DNA of 64,000 nucleotides from Lingula anatina (GCF_001039355.2 NW_019775574.1:77058-141057); one strand, 5' to 3'. Numbered from the stretch's first letter, positions 51,801-62,245 are shown. Numbers and translations are program-made. Notes: generated by a model not told the origin, from the sequence alone.

Positions 51801-54800
51801 TGTTATTCTGAAAAACCCATCAGCAGAAGCAGGTCTTGGAGACCCAAGTGTTGCCAGGGTTACCATCATTGATGATGATGGTGAGTACATCAGAAAAGTT
51901 TTTAAGTTCCTAGCTTTTATCTGATATAAATTACTTAGTAAATAAAATACATGCTGATATCATTCTGAGAAAGAAATGGAAACCAAACAAAGATTGTTCT
52001 TGCTTATATTTTCTTTACCATCATATTTTCCTTTTAGAACCTGGTGAATTGACATTTGAAAAGCCCCATTACTCAGCAAACCCTGAGACAGGCAAATTGA
52101 TCGCTACAGTCCTTAGAGAGCATGGCTGTGATGGCCAGGTGACCATCGAATATTCCACCATGTAAGTCAATATGACATAGTCAATATAACAGAAGGGTTT
52201 CAATAATCAGTAAAATGAGTGTACTGAAAATATGAAAAATGCTGATTGTATACAAACCGAAGCAAACAATTTTATCAAGTTTACATACAAATTAGGCAAT
52301 AAATAATGTGTTTACCAAGAAGAATTTTTGTGAGAGCCATCATGATATATGTTTCAATTAAAAACAATAGACAGCACATACATGCTTATAACTTTTTATA
52401 TAATTAATTCTGACCCATTATGCATTGTTTCCAGTGATGGAACTGCTAAGGGTGGACCAGAGTTAGGTCCTGGGTTTGACTACGTCACCGAAAACGGTGT
52501 GCTTGTATTCAAGCATGGAGAGACGAGCAAAATTGTTACAGTGGATGTCAACAAGAATCCAAAGGTAAGAGTCAGTTGTTCAATTCTCAATGTTTTCAAG
52601 TGGATGTATATACTGTAAATATGTACTTGTGACAAAGGTATTTGATAAATGTGACTTCGTAATATCTTGTGTTGGCTCGAAGTTTTTGTAAAATCCTGCA
52701 TTTCAAATATATTTCCATGGTATGAAAGGCTGTAAGAGTTGATTGCTTACATGTATGTTAAGTCAGCTGTTTTTGTATCATTCTCTTTTTCAAGTGTCTG
52801 TTGATCTATTTTATTTTTTGTGGTTACAAAATACCGAAGTGACTATGCCACTTTTTTGAAAATGTAAAAAGTTTATGATTGTGTTCATTTATTTTTTGTT
52901 ATTTTAGGAGTCTCAGGTACACTCATCTTTCATATGTTTTTTATGGTGGGAGAGTGTTTTGCTTAAATACTGCAGAAATGCAGCATATTCAGCATGCAAA
53001 TTCTAATATGCTATTAATAATACACTAGCTCAGCCAAAAAATCACCACCATTGTCTTTATATGATTCATAAGGAAACATGTTTCTCCTAATACATTAACA
53101 GTGTATATTTAACAATAACCTTTTTGGGTTAAGCAAATGTTCTTTTGTGCTGTCACATCTTATTGAATGTCGGCTCCAATATTGCAAACATCAACTCAAA
53201 AAGGCTTTTTTGAAATGTGCTTTCATCCACAACATTATACACAATATGCAGCAGTTTATGTGTGTCAACCCAGCAGTGGTAATACAGCTACCTTAACAGT
53301 TTTGTCATGGCATTTCATGAAAGTGATCAGAACAGCCCTCATAAAAAGAATGTTTCTGACATGGTTGTGTTTTAATTACATTTAACATTAAACCTTTTTT
53401 ACATTAAGTTTTATTATTTGATTATTTTACTGTGTAACAATTATTCATTTTATAAGATTTTATATTAGATTCTTACTTGAAGTTAATTTTGGTAGAAATT
53501 TGGTTTATATCTTAGAAACTTGTTTTATGGTTGGTATGGATTAGGATGTTTCAGAAATTCATGCACATAGAACATAAGGCATTCCATGAATCTTATTTTC
53601 TAAAAAAGGACCTGTTCAGTAATTACATCACTGTAGATAAATAACTTCTAACACATTCGAATTAAAATGTCTAAGTTACTGCATCAATATAGACAACAAA
53701 TTAGATTGATGTGTTATTATAATAGATATTAAAGTTATAATATTTATTATTAATATATTACATATTATAATATGTCTGTGTCATGTTAGTCTATTTCTGA
53801 ATTGGTTTAAAGTTTTTAATGCTGAAATATGACAATATAGCTACAATAAAATAGCCCGAGAAGGCATGGAAAAATATATTAGTGCTTGTGAGTTTATGTA
53901 GGTATAGCTTAACTTTGATTTAATAATATTCTTGTTTTGATAACTTGAGAGAAATTATTACAAATTACATATTTATAAACATTTTATGTATTCTTTAGGG
54001 AAACTTGAACTTCATTATTGCATTGAAGAATCCAAGTGTTGGTTCAAGAATTGGTGAACACAGTGCAACCATTGCCAGCATTACAGGAGGTAAGCCACGC
54101 CCCTTCAACTGTCAATCAATGCACCACTCCATGTCTAAATATCTGCCTCCTTTTCCCCTTTATCTTGGCACATATTTGCCTTGCTATAAGTATATGTTTG
54201 CTTGTTAGTGACAAGTGTTTGTTTTAAAACAGGTATTGTCTAGTTTTCTGTGACAGTTTGTTTGTTTGTTTGTAAATTAAAAGGTACTTTGTACTTAACA
54301 GTTAAGTAACACAGATGGATGCATTTTATGTGGTTTGAGTCTGGAGTGATCAGTCAGTATATTTTCATTAAAAACTCATTGATAATCAATATTTCACTTT
54401 TTATTGGCCTTTCTGCTATTGCAAAGTACAGATGGCTTTTTTTAGTCATGTGCCATTTGTTTACAGTATTAGAATGGTGACCAATAATTATTTTAAAAAA
54501 CATGTTTGATCTTTGATTATAGAAAACATTTCCTTTAGAACGAAGAAAATTGATGGTGACAATAATGGATAATGTACTGACTGAAATTTATGGCATATGA
54601 GAATCAAAATAAATAGTGCAGCTTGTAGTGTATTTAGTGTTGATTTAAGAGATGCATGCAAACAATATAAATTTATATCATGGTAAACTGTACATGTAGT
54701 AGCTTCTGATTACTTGTATCTCTGCATAGTTGCAAGTGCTGCAAATCACCCAATTACAAGTTGTTTAGAAAATGAACTGTTGCACATTTGTATGGTCAAA

Positions 54801-56059
54801 ATACTAAAATTGATTTTCTCTCCCTTTTTTCTCCTGTAGTGAAAATAGTAAAAATACCACACCTAGTATTTAGAAATATAGTCCTTGTTCTTGAGAACCT
54901 TAAATGAAAGTTTTGATTCTTTAAGCCCATTTCTTTTGTCCTGTTTGTCTATTAATTACATGTAAATGGGAATCATCCAAAGTCTCAGAACTTTGCATAA
55001 AACTAAGTGAGAACTACAGCATGTTAAGAAGCATATGTGGTCAGGAATAATGGCACACTGGCAAGTGTTGTGTGGCAATCAACAGAAAGTGAAAGAATTT
55101 AGACATGGGTGTTTTTCTGATTGTTCCATTTGAAGTTCTGTATAGAATTAGCCTTTTGCACAACAGTGCATATTCATTATTCACAATGTGTTACATTTGT
55201 ATTGTTTTCTTCAGCAATGTCAAAATTCACCCTCGTTGCTGAAAGGTCAGCCTACCTCATGCAGATTCTCACACTTTTTTCTTATTTTTTATGATGTCAC
55301 ATCGTGCTGAGAGCCTCGGATGATTTCTATTCAAACCTCCATGTGAAACATAAGCATCAGATCTGTTGGCATTTTGAACAAGATCTTACCATTATATTTA
55401 TGTTCCAAAGCTGAAAAAAACAATAACTTGTTAGAACTAAAATGATATAATTACTAAAACAGTTTAAGTTATGATAAGTGTTTAGAGCTTAGCATGTATT
55501 TGTTATTGCACTTGCATGTGCTCCAGGGAAGAAGAAAGGAGGGTTCTCAGGTAATGGAATATCTGCTTTGATATGTGTGCTCCCTATATGGTAGTCCAGA
55601 CTTAGTGTTGTGCTTACTGTGCTTGTATGTGGTTGTATATGTATATTGACAGGCATGTGCAGTGCATATTAATTCCCATCTGTTGTATGTGTATTGAAAC
55701 TGTGCAAGTTAACAAGCATTTTCTCCATTTTGTGACTACTTTCTCGAAAACCATTTATTCAAAACTGAATGTGTCCCTGTTAACAATCAAACTGAATGTA
55801 AATCATACAGCAAAATATTTAAATTGACACGTGCATTACTTTTGCTTTCCATTTTTGCTATTTCAACCAGGGGCATTATGCAGATATATTTTTTTGCTTT
55901 TGAAAATGTTTATTGTCCTTTGTGATGTACACTTAGAGCCATGGGTTATAAATATGCCATTTTCACAGAACATTGAGGACTTCCGTGTGACACATACCTG
56001 TAACACCCTATATCACCTGTCTTGTGATTGTTCAAAATCAGAGCTGTGGCAGCCAAGTT

Positions 56060-56093
<34 letters not shown>

Positions 56094-57294
56094 TGGGTAG
56101 GTGGATGGGGGTTGCTATAGTTTTTTTAAACTTAAATACTTACTTGTACACTTAGGTGAACACTCCCTGCTGTATATTATCTCTGTGTATTACCAGGAGT
56201 AAAGTGGTCAGTACAATGAGAGGCTCAGATATTAATAACAGAGGGATTATGGGATACAAGTGTCTGCTTCATGAAGTTTTAACCTAAACATTTTTGTTCA
56301 AACCCAATAGAAAATGACCCTTGAAGTCACATGTGCCTATATTTTGTATTTGTGCATTCACATAAAAATCAAATGCAAACCTTTGATACATGTAGACCAT
56401 TGCTTCTGCTTCAGCTGCTTGCTTAGATTGTGAGGAACTATATATCTAGCATCTTTTGTCTTTAGGGTCTTCAGTATACATGTAGCTTTTTTGCAGTAAA
56501 GTCTGCTGGTACAGTTGTATATGCAGTTGTAGAGATAAAATTTTAGGGTTTACCAATTCAAAAGTAAAACCCAGTGGTATAAACTAGAGTTGCTTGAATA
56601 GATTAGTTAAATTGTGTACTTGCAGAGTGATGGAGTGACTCTTCATAGGTAGCTGTGTTGGGAACATTCACATACATGTACCTTTGCAAAGGGAAAATGT
56701 TCTTTTTTTTAGTAATTTAACAATGATGAAATACTTTTTCTCAGAATTTTCTGAGCATAATGTTAGGTGAAAATTAAACAAGTTGAAACTGAAAGATAAT
56801 CAAAACCAAATCTAATAAATTGGTCTTTGTTCCAACTCGGTTATGTTTGTGATCATCTTGCGAAATTTGACATTCATTCAGACAGACAGATAGACAGACA
56901 ATCAGACTAATGCATAAGTTACGTCATCAGTAGTGACTAAAGGCAAACCAGGTCATTTAAAGTGATTTTGTATGTAATGTGTTGCACTACTGTTTAAAAC
57001 TTCCAGCATAATTTACATTAAAATTATCCAATAAAGCATTACCAAAATAAGTCTATTTGAAAGCAGTATATAAATGATTGGGTCTTAATTTAGGTGTCAT
57101 ACATTTCTACTTACCATTGCATGCAATATGAGAGTGACTTTTAAAATCACAATTATGTTAATAATGTTAGTAACAGACTATTAACAAATGCTTGAGGATG
57201 CACTTGATTAAAAATCCACATGTACATTAATAGATCCAGGATATTAAGAAGGATCCCCAATTATAATTATGCCATCCCCCCCCCCTTCCCCCCT

Positions 57295-57327
<33 letters not shown>

Positions 57328-59793
57328 AAAAAAAAAAAAAAAGAATTCCAGTGCAAACTAATATTTTAAATGGTGTGATTCTGTATCTTGAAAAATTAAA
57401 TAGTTTTTTGGGGAAGGGCAGTAGCTTAATCTGCTTTCCTGTTTTTGAAAATAGAAGCATGGTCTCCTTAAACTATCTCTTGGATTTACCTATGTGTATA
57501 TCAGTAAAGGACATTTTTGTTTGAATAAAAAAGCTGATGAAAAATTTAATCTAATGGTCCATAATAAATCCTTCTTATCTGTTCTTTATTGATGAGTTCT
57601 GATTTTACAATTTATATTGTATGCCAAATAATGTATGTTAATTCTATTCTTAGATGCACTTGGTGATCGTATTGCTGATGCTTTGGATGATGAGGATGAA
57701 GAGGAGGAACTTGATTGGGGTGGACAATTTAGAGCGTAAGTCAATTAAAGTTTATTTTGATAAATGCCTGTGTTTGATAATGAAAATGCTCCAAATCAGA
57801 ATCAGATAAAAATCCAAAAAATTCCCCATATTAAGCCTAATACAGCAAGTTCAGATTACTTATTTGTGAAAATTGTTTATATTTCATTGCAATAATTCCA
57901 GTGCATTTGAGGTTGGTGGTGATGAGGACGAGGATGGTAATGAACAGGATCCCATCTGGTTGGATTATTTCATGCATTTCTTCACTTTCTTTTGGAAAGT
58001 TTTGCATGCTTTTATTCCACCAAAGTAAGTGTTAATTTTTTTATTTTTATTTTTGCACAAAAGTGCTGTTACTACCTACTGTATGTTCTTAGTTTTAATT
58101 TACTTATTCCCAGGTCTTTTCTTATTTAATTTTCTGTCTTTTAAACATTGGTTTCATCACAGTGCCACGGTTTTTGAATGAATCTAGGCTTTGGAAAAAA
58201 TGAACACTTTATTTATATTTTCAGGATGTATTTGGGTGCTTGGCCAACATTTGTTGTCTCCATATTGTACATTGCTGGCCTGACAGCTATTATAGAAACA
58301 GTACGTACATGTACCTTATGTTAATTACTGATATGAATTATTGTAGCATTTAAGGTAAACATAAGAAAGGCCTAATTCATATTGCAGAGATTTATTATAT
58401 AAGCTCTTCAACATGCTGCTCACTTAGATAGCAGATATTTTATGAAAACTTGGATGACTAAAACACGAGTAATATCACCAGCTTGAAGAGCCTATATTTG
58501 AATCTCTTAACAAACATAAAATATTTCTCCCTTTTTTTATTAAAATATTCGTGTATTTTTATTTGTGTTATGTGTTGATTTGTAATAGGCATGCATTAAG
58601 ACTGAAGTTATCATTTTTGTGGTTGATACAAGTCAAACTGCATGGTACTCCATCAGATAGATAAAGACTAACTGTATGCTAGCCATTCTCCAAGTGTGGA
58701 TCTTGCATGTAATTTTACAGTTAATTGAATACAATGGATATATTTCAGCTTGGTGGTCTGCTTGGCTGTGTAGTGAACCTCAAGCCTGCAGTAACTGGTA
58801 TCACTATAGTGGCCCTGGGGACCAGCATCCCAGACACATTTGCCAGCAGAACTGCTGCACTGCAAGATGAAGGCGCGGATGCAGCAATTGGCAATGTCAC
58901 AGGTAAAGCATATATAATTATAGATATGTAGTTCTTTACTTTACTTAGTATCAGTATGACACAAGTACACATACGTGCCTATATGACCAGAAACTGAAGT
59001 GGTGTTGCTATGCAAAATTACTTGTCAAACAGTAACAGTACTATTATAATAGTAAGTTTCCTTATAATCTTTAACACTGTTTGCCAGTATCTAGACTTCT
59101 TGTGACATAAACATGAATGCCACCAATATAGTATTCTTAGGAAATTTTAAATAGGTTTTACTAAATGCTGTACATATTGTGTGCATTACAGGGAGCAACA
59201 GTGTTAATGTATTCCTTGGTCTTGGACTGCCCTGGTGCATCAGTGTGATTTACTATACAGCAATTGGTCAACCATTTTATGTGAAAAGTACCAACTTGAC
59301 CCAGGCTGTGATCGTCTTCTCTGTGATTGGAACAGTGTGCATTATAATCTTGCTTTTGCGGAGAAAGGTAGGAATTAATTTTTCTTTATAATATTCTCAA
59401 GACTAATAAAGTTGTGAATGATGTTCTATTTTGGAATATGTGAAATTTTTATATATCTGATAACAAAAGATATTTAGTGATACTAGTATGTGTTAAACAA
59501 CAAATTTTGTCTTTGCATGCTTCCCCGAATTGTGTATACATGTAAATCATGTAATGCTTGCACACTCAATTTGATAAATATGCAAAATCTTAAATTACAG
59601 AAAACAAAGAAAAGCATTGTTAAAATAATAACTTTATTTTTTCCTAAATTTCTAGGTGGTTGGAGGAGAACTAGGAGGGGAAAAGAAATGGGTGAAGTAT
59701 GTCAGTGGCGGTTTCTTGGCATTCTTGTGGATCTTCTATGTGACATTTGAAGCCTTAGTAGTGTATAGTGTAATTACTGTAAACATAGAATGA
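33764..59793 (+). CDS. slc8a: Sodium/calcium exchanger, SLC8 (NCX) family
   Basis: Plasma-membrane antiporter exchanging about three Na+ for one Ca2+. Constitutive coding exons: 33764-34504, 41423-41523, 41674-41715, 41919-42017, 47571-47716, 47936-48035, 48497-48524, 51393-51572, 51718-51880, 52038-52161, 52435-52564, 53999-54089, 57654-57735, 57902-58024, 58225-58300, 58749-58902, 59192-59367 and 59656-59793. Candidate optional exons: 42189-42209, 49159-49242, 50159-50215, 52908-52916 and 55527-55550. All phases match, giving about 897 to 962 residues. Order: N-glycosylated lobe, first membrane cluster with alpha-1 motif GSSAPEILL, cytosolic loop with two Calx-beta domains, acidic segment, second membrane cluster with alpha-2 motif [10 protein letters not shown], then stop TGA. 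Which vertebrate paralogue it matches cannot be said; it is probably the single invertebrate NCX. Confidence 0.97.
34505..41422 (+). other. 6.9 kb NCX intron
   Basis: No exon seen. It contains an (AT)n run at 36812-36861 and AT-rich unique sequence. The GTGAGT donor and TTTATTGTTTCAG acceptor are strong. Confidence 0.75.
36812..36861. repeat. (AT)n microsatellite
   Basis: About 25 AT units within the long NCX intron. Confidence 0.95.
41423..41523 (+). CDS. slc8a: NCX exon, start of the cytosolic loop
   Basis: Encodes [20 protein letters not shown] and [13 protein letters not shown], a charged helix comparable to the pre-Calx loop of other exchangers. Phase 0 in, phase 2 out. Confidence 0.88.
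41674..41715 (+). CDS. slc8a: NCX 42-nt exon in the loop
   Basis: Encodes [14 protein letters not shown] with split codons at both ends (phase 2 in and out). It joins cleanly to both neighbours and could be skipped without a frameshift. Confidence 0.85.
41919..42017 (+). CDS. slc8a: NCX exon in the loop
   Basis: Encodes [20 protein letters not shown] then [13 protein letters not shown]. Phase 2 on both sides. Acceptor TTTTTTTCTCAG. Confidence 0.88.
42189..42209 (+). CDS. slc8a: Candidate 21-nt NCX microexon
   Basis: A good acceptor (TTTTTACTTTAG) and a fair donor (AAG then gtaacc) enclose 21 bases. In the phase left by the previous exon they read SAKLHSR with the first split codon giving R. 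Phase 2 at both ends matches the flanking exons, so inclusion keeps frame. Confidence 0.45.
42673..42762. repeat. Short imperfect tandem duplication
   Basis: AAAAGACAAAAAAA followed by AATCTTGAAATAATTG occurs twice in a row inside the NCX intron. Confidence 0.8.
43423..43452. repeat. Poly(A) tract
   Basis: About 24 uninterrupted A after a CCTCCCC run. Such a tail could be a retroposed fragment's end, but no source sequence is recognised. Confidence 0.8.
44080..44103. repeat. (TG)n microsatellite
   Basis: About 10 TG units in the 5.5 kb NCX intron. Confidence 0.9.
47571..47716 (+). CDS. slc8a: NCX exon with basic helix and histidine cluster
   Basis: Encodes [20 protein letters not shown] then [10 protein letters not shown] and [24 protein letters not shown] matches the conserved helix before the first Calx-beta domain in other exchangers. 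The His/Asp cluster is unusual. Phase 2 in, phase 1 out. Confidence 0.93.
47936..48035 (+). CDS. slc8a: NCX exon opening Calx-beta domain 1
   Basis: Encodes [20 protein letters not shown] then [13 protein letters not shown], the first two strands of the domain. The glutamate of VLES sits where mammalian exchangers have a calcium-ligating Glu. Phase 1 in, phase 2 out. Confidence 0.93.
48497..48524 (+). CDS. slc8a: NCX 28-nt exon in Calx-beta 1
   Basis: Encodes [10 protein letters not shown], completing the split codon from the previous exon and ending in phase 0 at the donor gtaagt. The acceptor lies in TATATTTTCAG. Confidence 0.85.
49159..49242 (+). CDS. slc8a: Candidate 84-nt cassette exon in Calx-beta 1
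   Basis: Exactly 28 codons, phase 0 at both ends, no stop. It reads [20 protein letters not shown] then LAPIASDK. The acceptor CTGATCAG is pyrimidine-poor and the donor is AAG then gtacct. It fits without frameshift between 48524 and 51393. The basic, loop-like composition suggests an optional insertion, not core fold. Confidence 0.6.
50159..50215 (+). CDS. slc8a: Candidate 57-nt cassette exon in Calx-beta 1
   Basis: Exactly 19 codons, phase 0 at both ends, no stop: [19 protein letters not shown]. The acceptor TTTTATTGTAG is good; the donor GAG then gtataa is moderate. Sits in the same intron interval as the 84-nt candidate. Confidence 0.6.
51300..51316. repeat. Poly(C) tract upstream of an NCX exon
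   Basis: About 17 C in a row after a T-rich run, some 75 bases before the acceptor at 51391-51392. Confidence 0.9.
51393..51572 (+). CDS. slc8a: NCX exon, acidic insert and Calx-beta 1 strands
   Basis: Encodes [20 protein letters not shown], the acidic [13 protein letters not shown], then [26 protein letters not shown], the C/D strands of the domain. It ends at a GC donor (CTG then gcaagt), the only non-GT donor in the window's genes. Phase 0 at both ends. Confidence 0.92.
51718..51880 (+). CDS. slc8a: NCX exon closing Calx-beta 1
   Basis: Encodes [20 protein letters not shown] then [15 protein letters not shown] and ARVTIIDDD. The terminal Asp triplet is the classic calcium-binding end of the domain. 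Phase 0 in, phase 1 out. Confidence 0.95.
52038..52161 (+). CDS. slc8a: NCX exon opening Calx-beta 2
   Basis: Encodes [40 protein letters not shown] and T, with split codons at both ends (phase 1 in, phase 2 out). Confidence 0.95.
52435..52564 (+). CDS. slc8a: NCX exon, middle of Calx-beta 2
   Basis: Encodes [40 protein letters not shown] and KNPK. DGTA and FKHGET are typical Calx-beta signatures. Phase 2 in, phase 0 out. Confidence 0.95.
52908..52916 (+). CDS. slc8a: Candidate 9-nt NCX microexon (ESQ)
   Basis: GAGTCTCAG lies between a strong acceptor (TTTTTTGTTATTTTAG) and a donor (CAG then gtacac). In phase 0 it adds ESQ between KNPK and GNLNFIIAL, bringing the strand spacing of Calx-beta 2 nearer to the family's usual length. 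Confidence 0.45.
53999..54089 (+). CDS. slc8a: NCX exon closing Calx-beta 2
   Basis: Encodes [20 protein letters not shown] then [10 protein letters not shown]. The domain ends in SITGG where mammalian exchangers have acidic residues. Phase 0 in, phase 1 out. Confidence 0.92.
55527..55550 (+). CDS. slc8a: Candidate 24-nt NCX microexon
   Basis: CTCCAG acceptor, 24 bases, donor CAG then gtaatg. In phase 1 it reads GKKKGGFS with split codons that match both neighbours, so it can be included or skipped. It would place a basic patch between Calx-beta 2 and the acidic segment. Confidence 0.55.
56060..56092. repeat. Poly(T) tract
   Basis: About 33 T in a row followed by GTGGGTAGGTGGATGGGGG, inside an NCX intron. 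Confidence 0.9.
57273..57343. repeat. C-rich run joined to a poly(A) run
   Basis: Broken C-tracts, about 20 uninterrupted C, then about 25 uninterrupted A. The gly-rich minus-strand frame over it is an artefact. Confidence 0.92.
57654..57735 (+). CDS. slc8a: NCX exon, acidic segment
   Basis: Encodes [20 protein letters not shown] then [15 protein letters not shown] aligns with the conserved W..QF before the second membrane cluster. Phase 1 in, phase 2 out. Confidence 0.93.
57902..58024 (+). CDS. slc8a: NCX exon leading into the second membrane cluster
   Basis: Encodes [20 protein letters not shown] then [20 protein letters not shown]. The [15 protein letters not shown] segment is strongly conserved in NCX proteins. 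Phase 2 at both ends. Confidence 0.97.
58225..58300 (+). CDS. slc8a: NCX exon, membrane helix
   Basis: Encodes [20 protein letters not shown] then AIIET, one transmembrane helix. Phase 2 in, phase 0 out, donor gtacgt. Confidence 0.96.
58749..58902 (+). CDS. slc8a: NCX exon with alpha-2 repeat
   Basis: Encodes [38 protein letters not shown] and [20 protein letters not shown] with its Asp is the alpha-2 ion-binding motif that pairs with GSSAPE of alpha-1. Phase 0 in, phase 1 out. Confidence 0.98.
59192..59367 (+). CDS. slc8a: NCX exon, alpha-2 continuation and helices
   Basis: Encodes [20 protein letters not shown] and [31 protein letters not shown] completes the alpha-2 repeat. Phase 1 in, phase 0 out. 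Confidence 0.97.
59656..59793 (+). CDS. slc8a: NCX last exon and stop
   Basis: Encodes [20 protein letters not shown] and [14 protein letters not shown], then [11 protein letters not shown] and TGA. GGELGG followed by a final helix is the standard C-terminal end of the family. Confidence 0.97.
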   Translation: MVGGELGGEKKWVKYVSGGFLAFLWIFYVTFEALVVYSVITVNIE

Positions 59794-61629
59794 TAAAGAA
59801 GTGGAAGTGAATTGACAATTCTAAGGGATCATATTACCAGCAGCATATAACATTTATCTGTTGACTTGTGTTTGAAGCTACACTCCAGAATGGTCTGCTG
59901 AAAACAAAACTACTCAATCACCACATTTGATATATAATCAGGCAAGCATTTGTGTTCATTATGATTATTATTAGTTTCAATGCTGACAACAATCAAAACT
60001 TGGCATCGGATTATCAGTATTAAAGGATAAGATAATATATACCTCCTCACAGTCCCACACTATTCAAATTGCTGTCTCCTCTGAGGTAACTGAAAAATTA
60101 GTACTTTCACTACACAGAGACAGGTCTATTTGTGAAAGGAGGGAAATGAATCTCTAAAGGCATGATGCATGTACATAGCCTTTTTAACTGCTTGGAGCAC
60201 CTGTAGCACTCTGTTGCCAGAAATCATTTCTAAAACCTGTACCAAATAGTCTAGAGAAGTTGTCATTTTATCCTGTTCTGAGTACTGGATTATTCTAATC
60301 TAGATCAGTTAAGGGTGAACAAAGCTCACAGTTTATTTGATATTGAGGTACCCTGGTAATTACCTTTATATTTACTGTACATGGATAAGGTCAACAAGAT
60401 CAGCATTATGTGCTACATGCATCACACCTAATGTAGGAGTACCTTGTGTTAAAAGATTTTCTCGGCATTATTTTTGTATTGCTTTAAGCATAACACAGCT
60501 TTGGTAAAGAGGCATTTGGCAGTATTGTTCACAACAAATGTGACAGACATAAAAAAGAATCTCTTCATCATTTTGTACATAAACATTTCATTCAAACATT
60601 TTAATTTTCTAAGGTGTATGTTCAAACCTGAATATACCATATTTATCATTTTCATTTTATTTTTCCTCTGTGTGTTTAAATTTGCATAAATATCTGTATA
60701 TACCTTTGTGTTACATTATTGCACATTATTTTCTTTGGTCGTTTTTGACTTCAGATGTTTCACATAAAAATATTGTTTTTAAAGGAGTTTGTATGGTAGT
60801 CGATTGATAATTCAGTTATTTTACTTTGATGGTAACTAAACTACCATAGTATTTTATTCATAACCCTTTGTTTATGTTTATGGAAAAGAAACATAAATTT
60901 CTTTGTTATCTGTGATTTTTATCATATTTTTCCTTGTTATAGTTTTACCTTTTTAATATTTGAAGCTCATCAGGCTGTGAAAATTGTACATTCCTCTCAT
61001 GTGATATCTGTATTTATTGTATTCCTGCACAGAAAGTAGAAGGAAACACACAGTGTATAGAACCATTTTGTTAATTAAGATCTCTCATACTGCAGGACAT
61101 TCAACAATTATTAGCTAGGCCTATAGGCAAGGGGGTAGGGGTTCATGGAAGGGGGAGGGTCAAAAGGACCACCTTCAAAGGTGGAAGAGGTCTGCTAGTT
61201 TTGTCAACCAAGGTTGTAAAAGGGGGTAAAAAAGGTCTACTTCTCAGAAAAAGACCCCTATCCCCTTTTGAAATTGCTGCTTACAGACCTGACACCTGAA
61301 TATGTTTATGTGCAGATGTTCATTTACAAAGTATTTTTCTGCTCTAACGTATCTGCAGTTAAATGCAGCTCTGTGAATATTGTGGTTTGTAAGAGTAATT
61401 TGTTAATATATAGCATATTATATTAAGGGTAAAAACATATCAAATTGTTTTTACTGTACTTTCTAAAACCTAGCCATGGTGGTCACTCATGAGTGCCAAA
61501 ATTAAAAGGAATAAGCCATGAGCAATCAAAATACATAATTTCAATCAACAACTATGGTCTGCCAAGATTTTTCTTTTCATGTATATTACATTTGTTTAAT
61601 CTTCAACTGAAGTGGAACAGTACAGTTGT

Positions 61630-61789
61630 GTATAGAACAACTGACTTTCTTTAACTGTTTCAATGACTTCATATAAAACTTTCTTGGGACACTTCAATTG
61701 TTTTCTCACACATCTTATTGCACATCAAAACAAGGGTTTGATGAATCAAGTTAACTTTGAATTTGGTTTTATGTTCTTCTAGTTTAAAT
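61630..61789. repeat. 160 bp block, first copy, ending at an N
   Basis: From GTATAGAACAACTGACTTTC to AGTTTAAAT. It has the same length as the block at 61792-61951 and differs at only a handful of bases. Confidence 0.93.
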
Positions 61790-61790
61790 N
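61790..61790. other. Single N between the two 160 bp copies
   Basis: As at 27152, sequence after the N restarts what precedes it, indicating unmerged overlapping contig ends. Confidence 0.8.
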
Positions 61791-61791
61791 C

Positions 61792-61951
61792 GTATAGAAC
61801 AATTGACTTTCTTTAACTGTTTCAATGACTTCATATAAAACTTTCTTGGGACACTTCAATTGTTTTCTCACACATCTTATTGGACATCAAAACAAGGGTT
61901 TGATGAATTGAGTTAACTTTGAATTTGGTTTTATGTTCTTTTAGGTTAAAT
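61792..61951. repeat. 160 bp block, second copy
   Basis: From GTATAGAACAATTGACTTTC to AGGTTAAAT, matching 61630-61789 without length change. Confidence 0.93.
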
Positions 61952-62239
61952 GGTAAAAAATCAGTCTTTTACCTGTATACTGACATATTACCATTGCTTG
62001 AATGGTTTTTGGGTTATGTTCAATCCATTATACAAAGCAACCATTTATTTATTAAAATACACAAATCTCTTGGTATGTGACCATTAGCACTTTCTATATT
62101 TCTGATGAATTGTGATGTCTTACTGATTAGTTACCACAATTTGATCTGCTATAGGTAATCAATAATCACAATTGTGTGATGGTGCACTACAAAGTGTTAT
62201 GTGTACAAAACAACTGTAGATCAAAGTTCACTATTTACC

Positions 62240-62245
62240 AATAAA
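62240..62245 (+). promoter_or_regulatory. Candidate poly(A) signal AATAAA, downstream of NCX
   Basis: Canonical hexamer followed by a T-rich stretch. It is one of several AATAAA motifs in the region, so assignment to NCX is tentative. Confidence 0.25.

Noticed and set aside
55215-55245. Possible 31-nt exon after TGTTTTCTTCAG
   Set aside because: Its phase (1 in, 2 out) would shift the next NCX exon unless that exon is skipped, and its donor gtcagc is poor.
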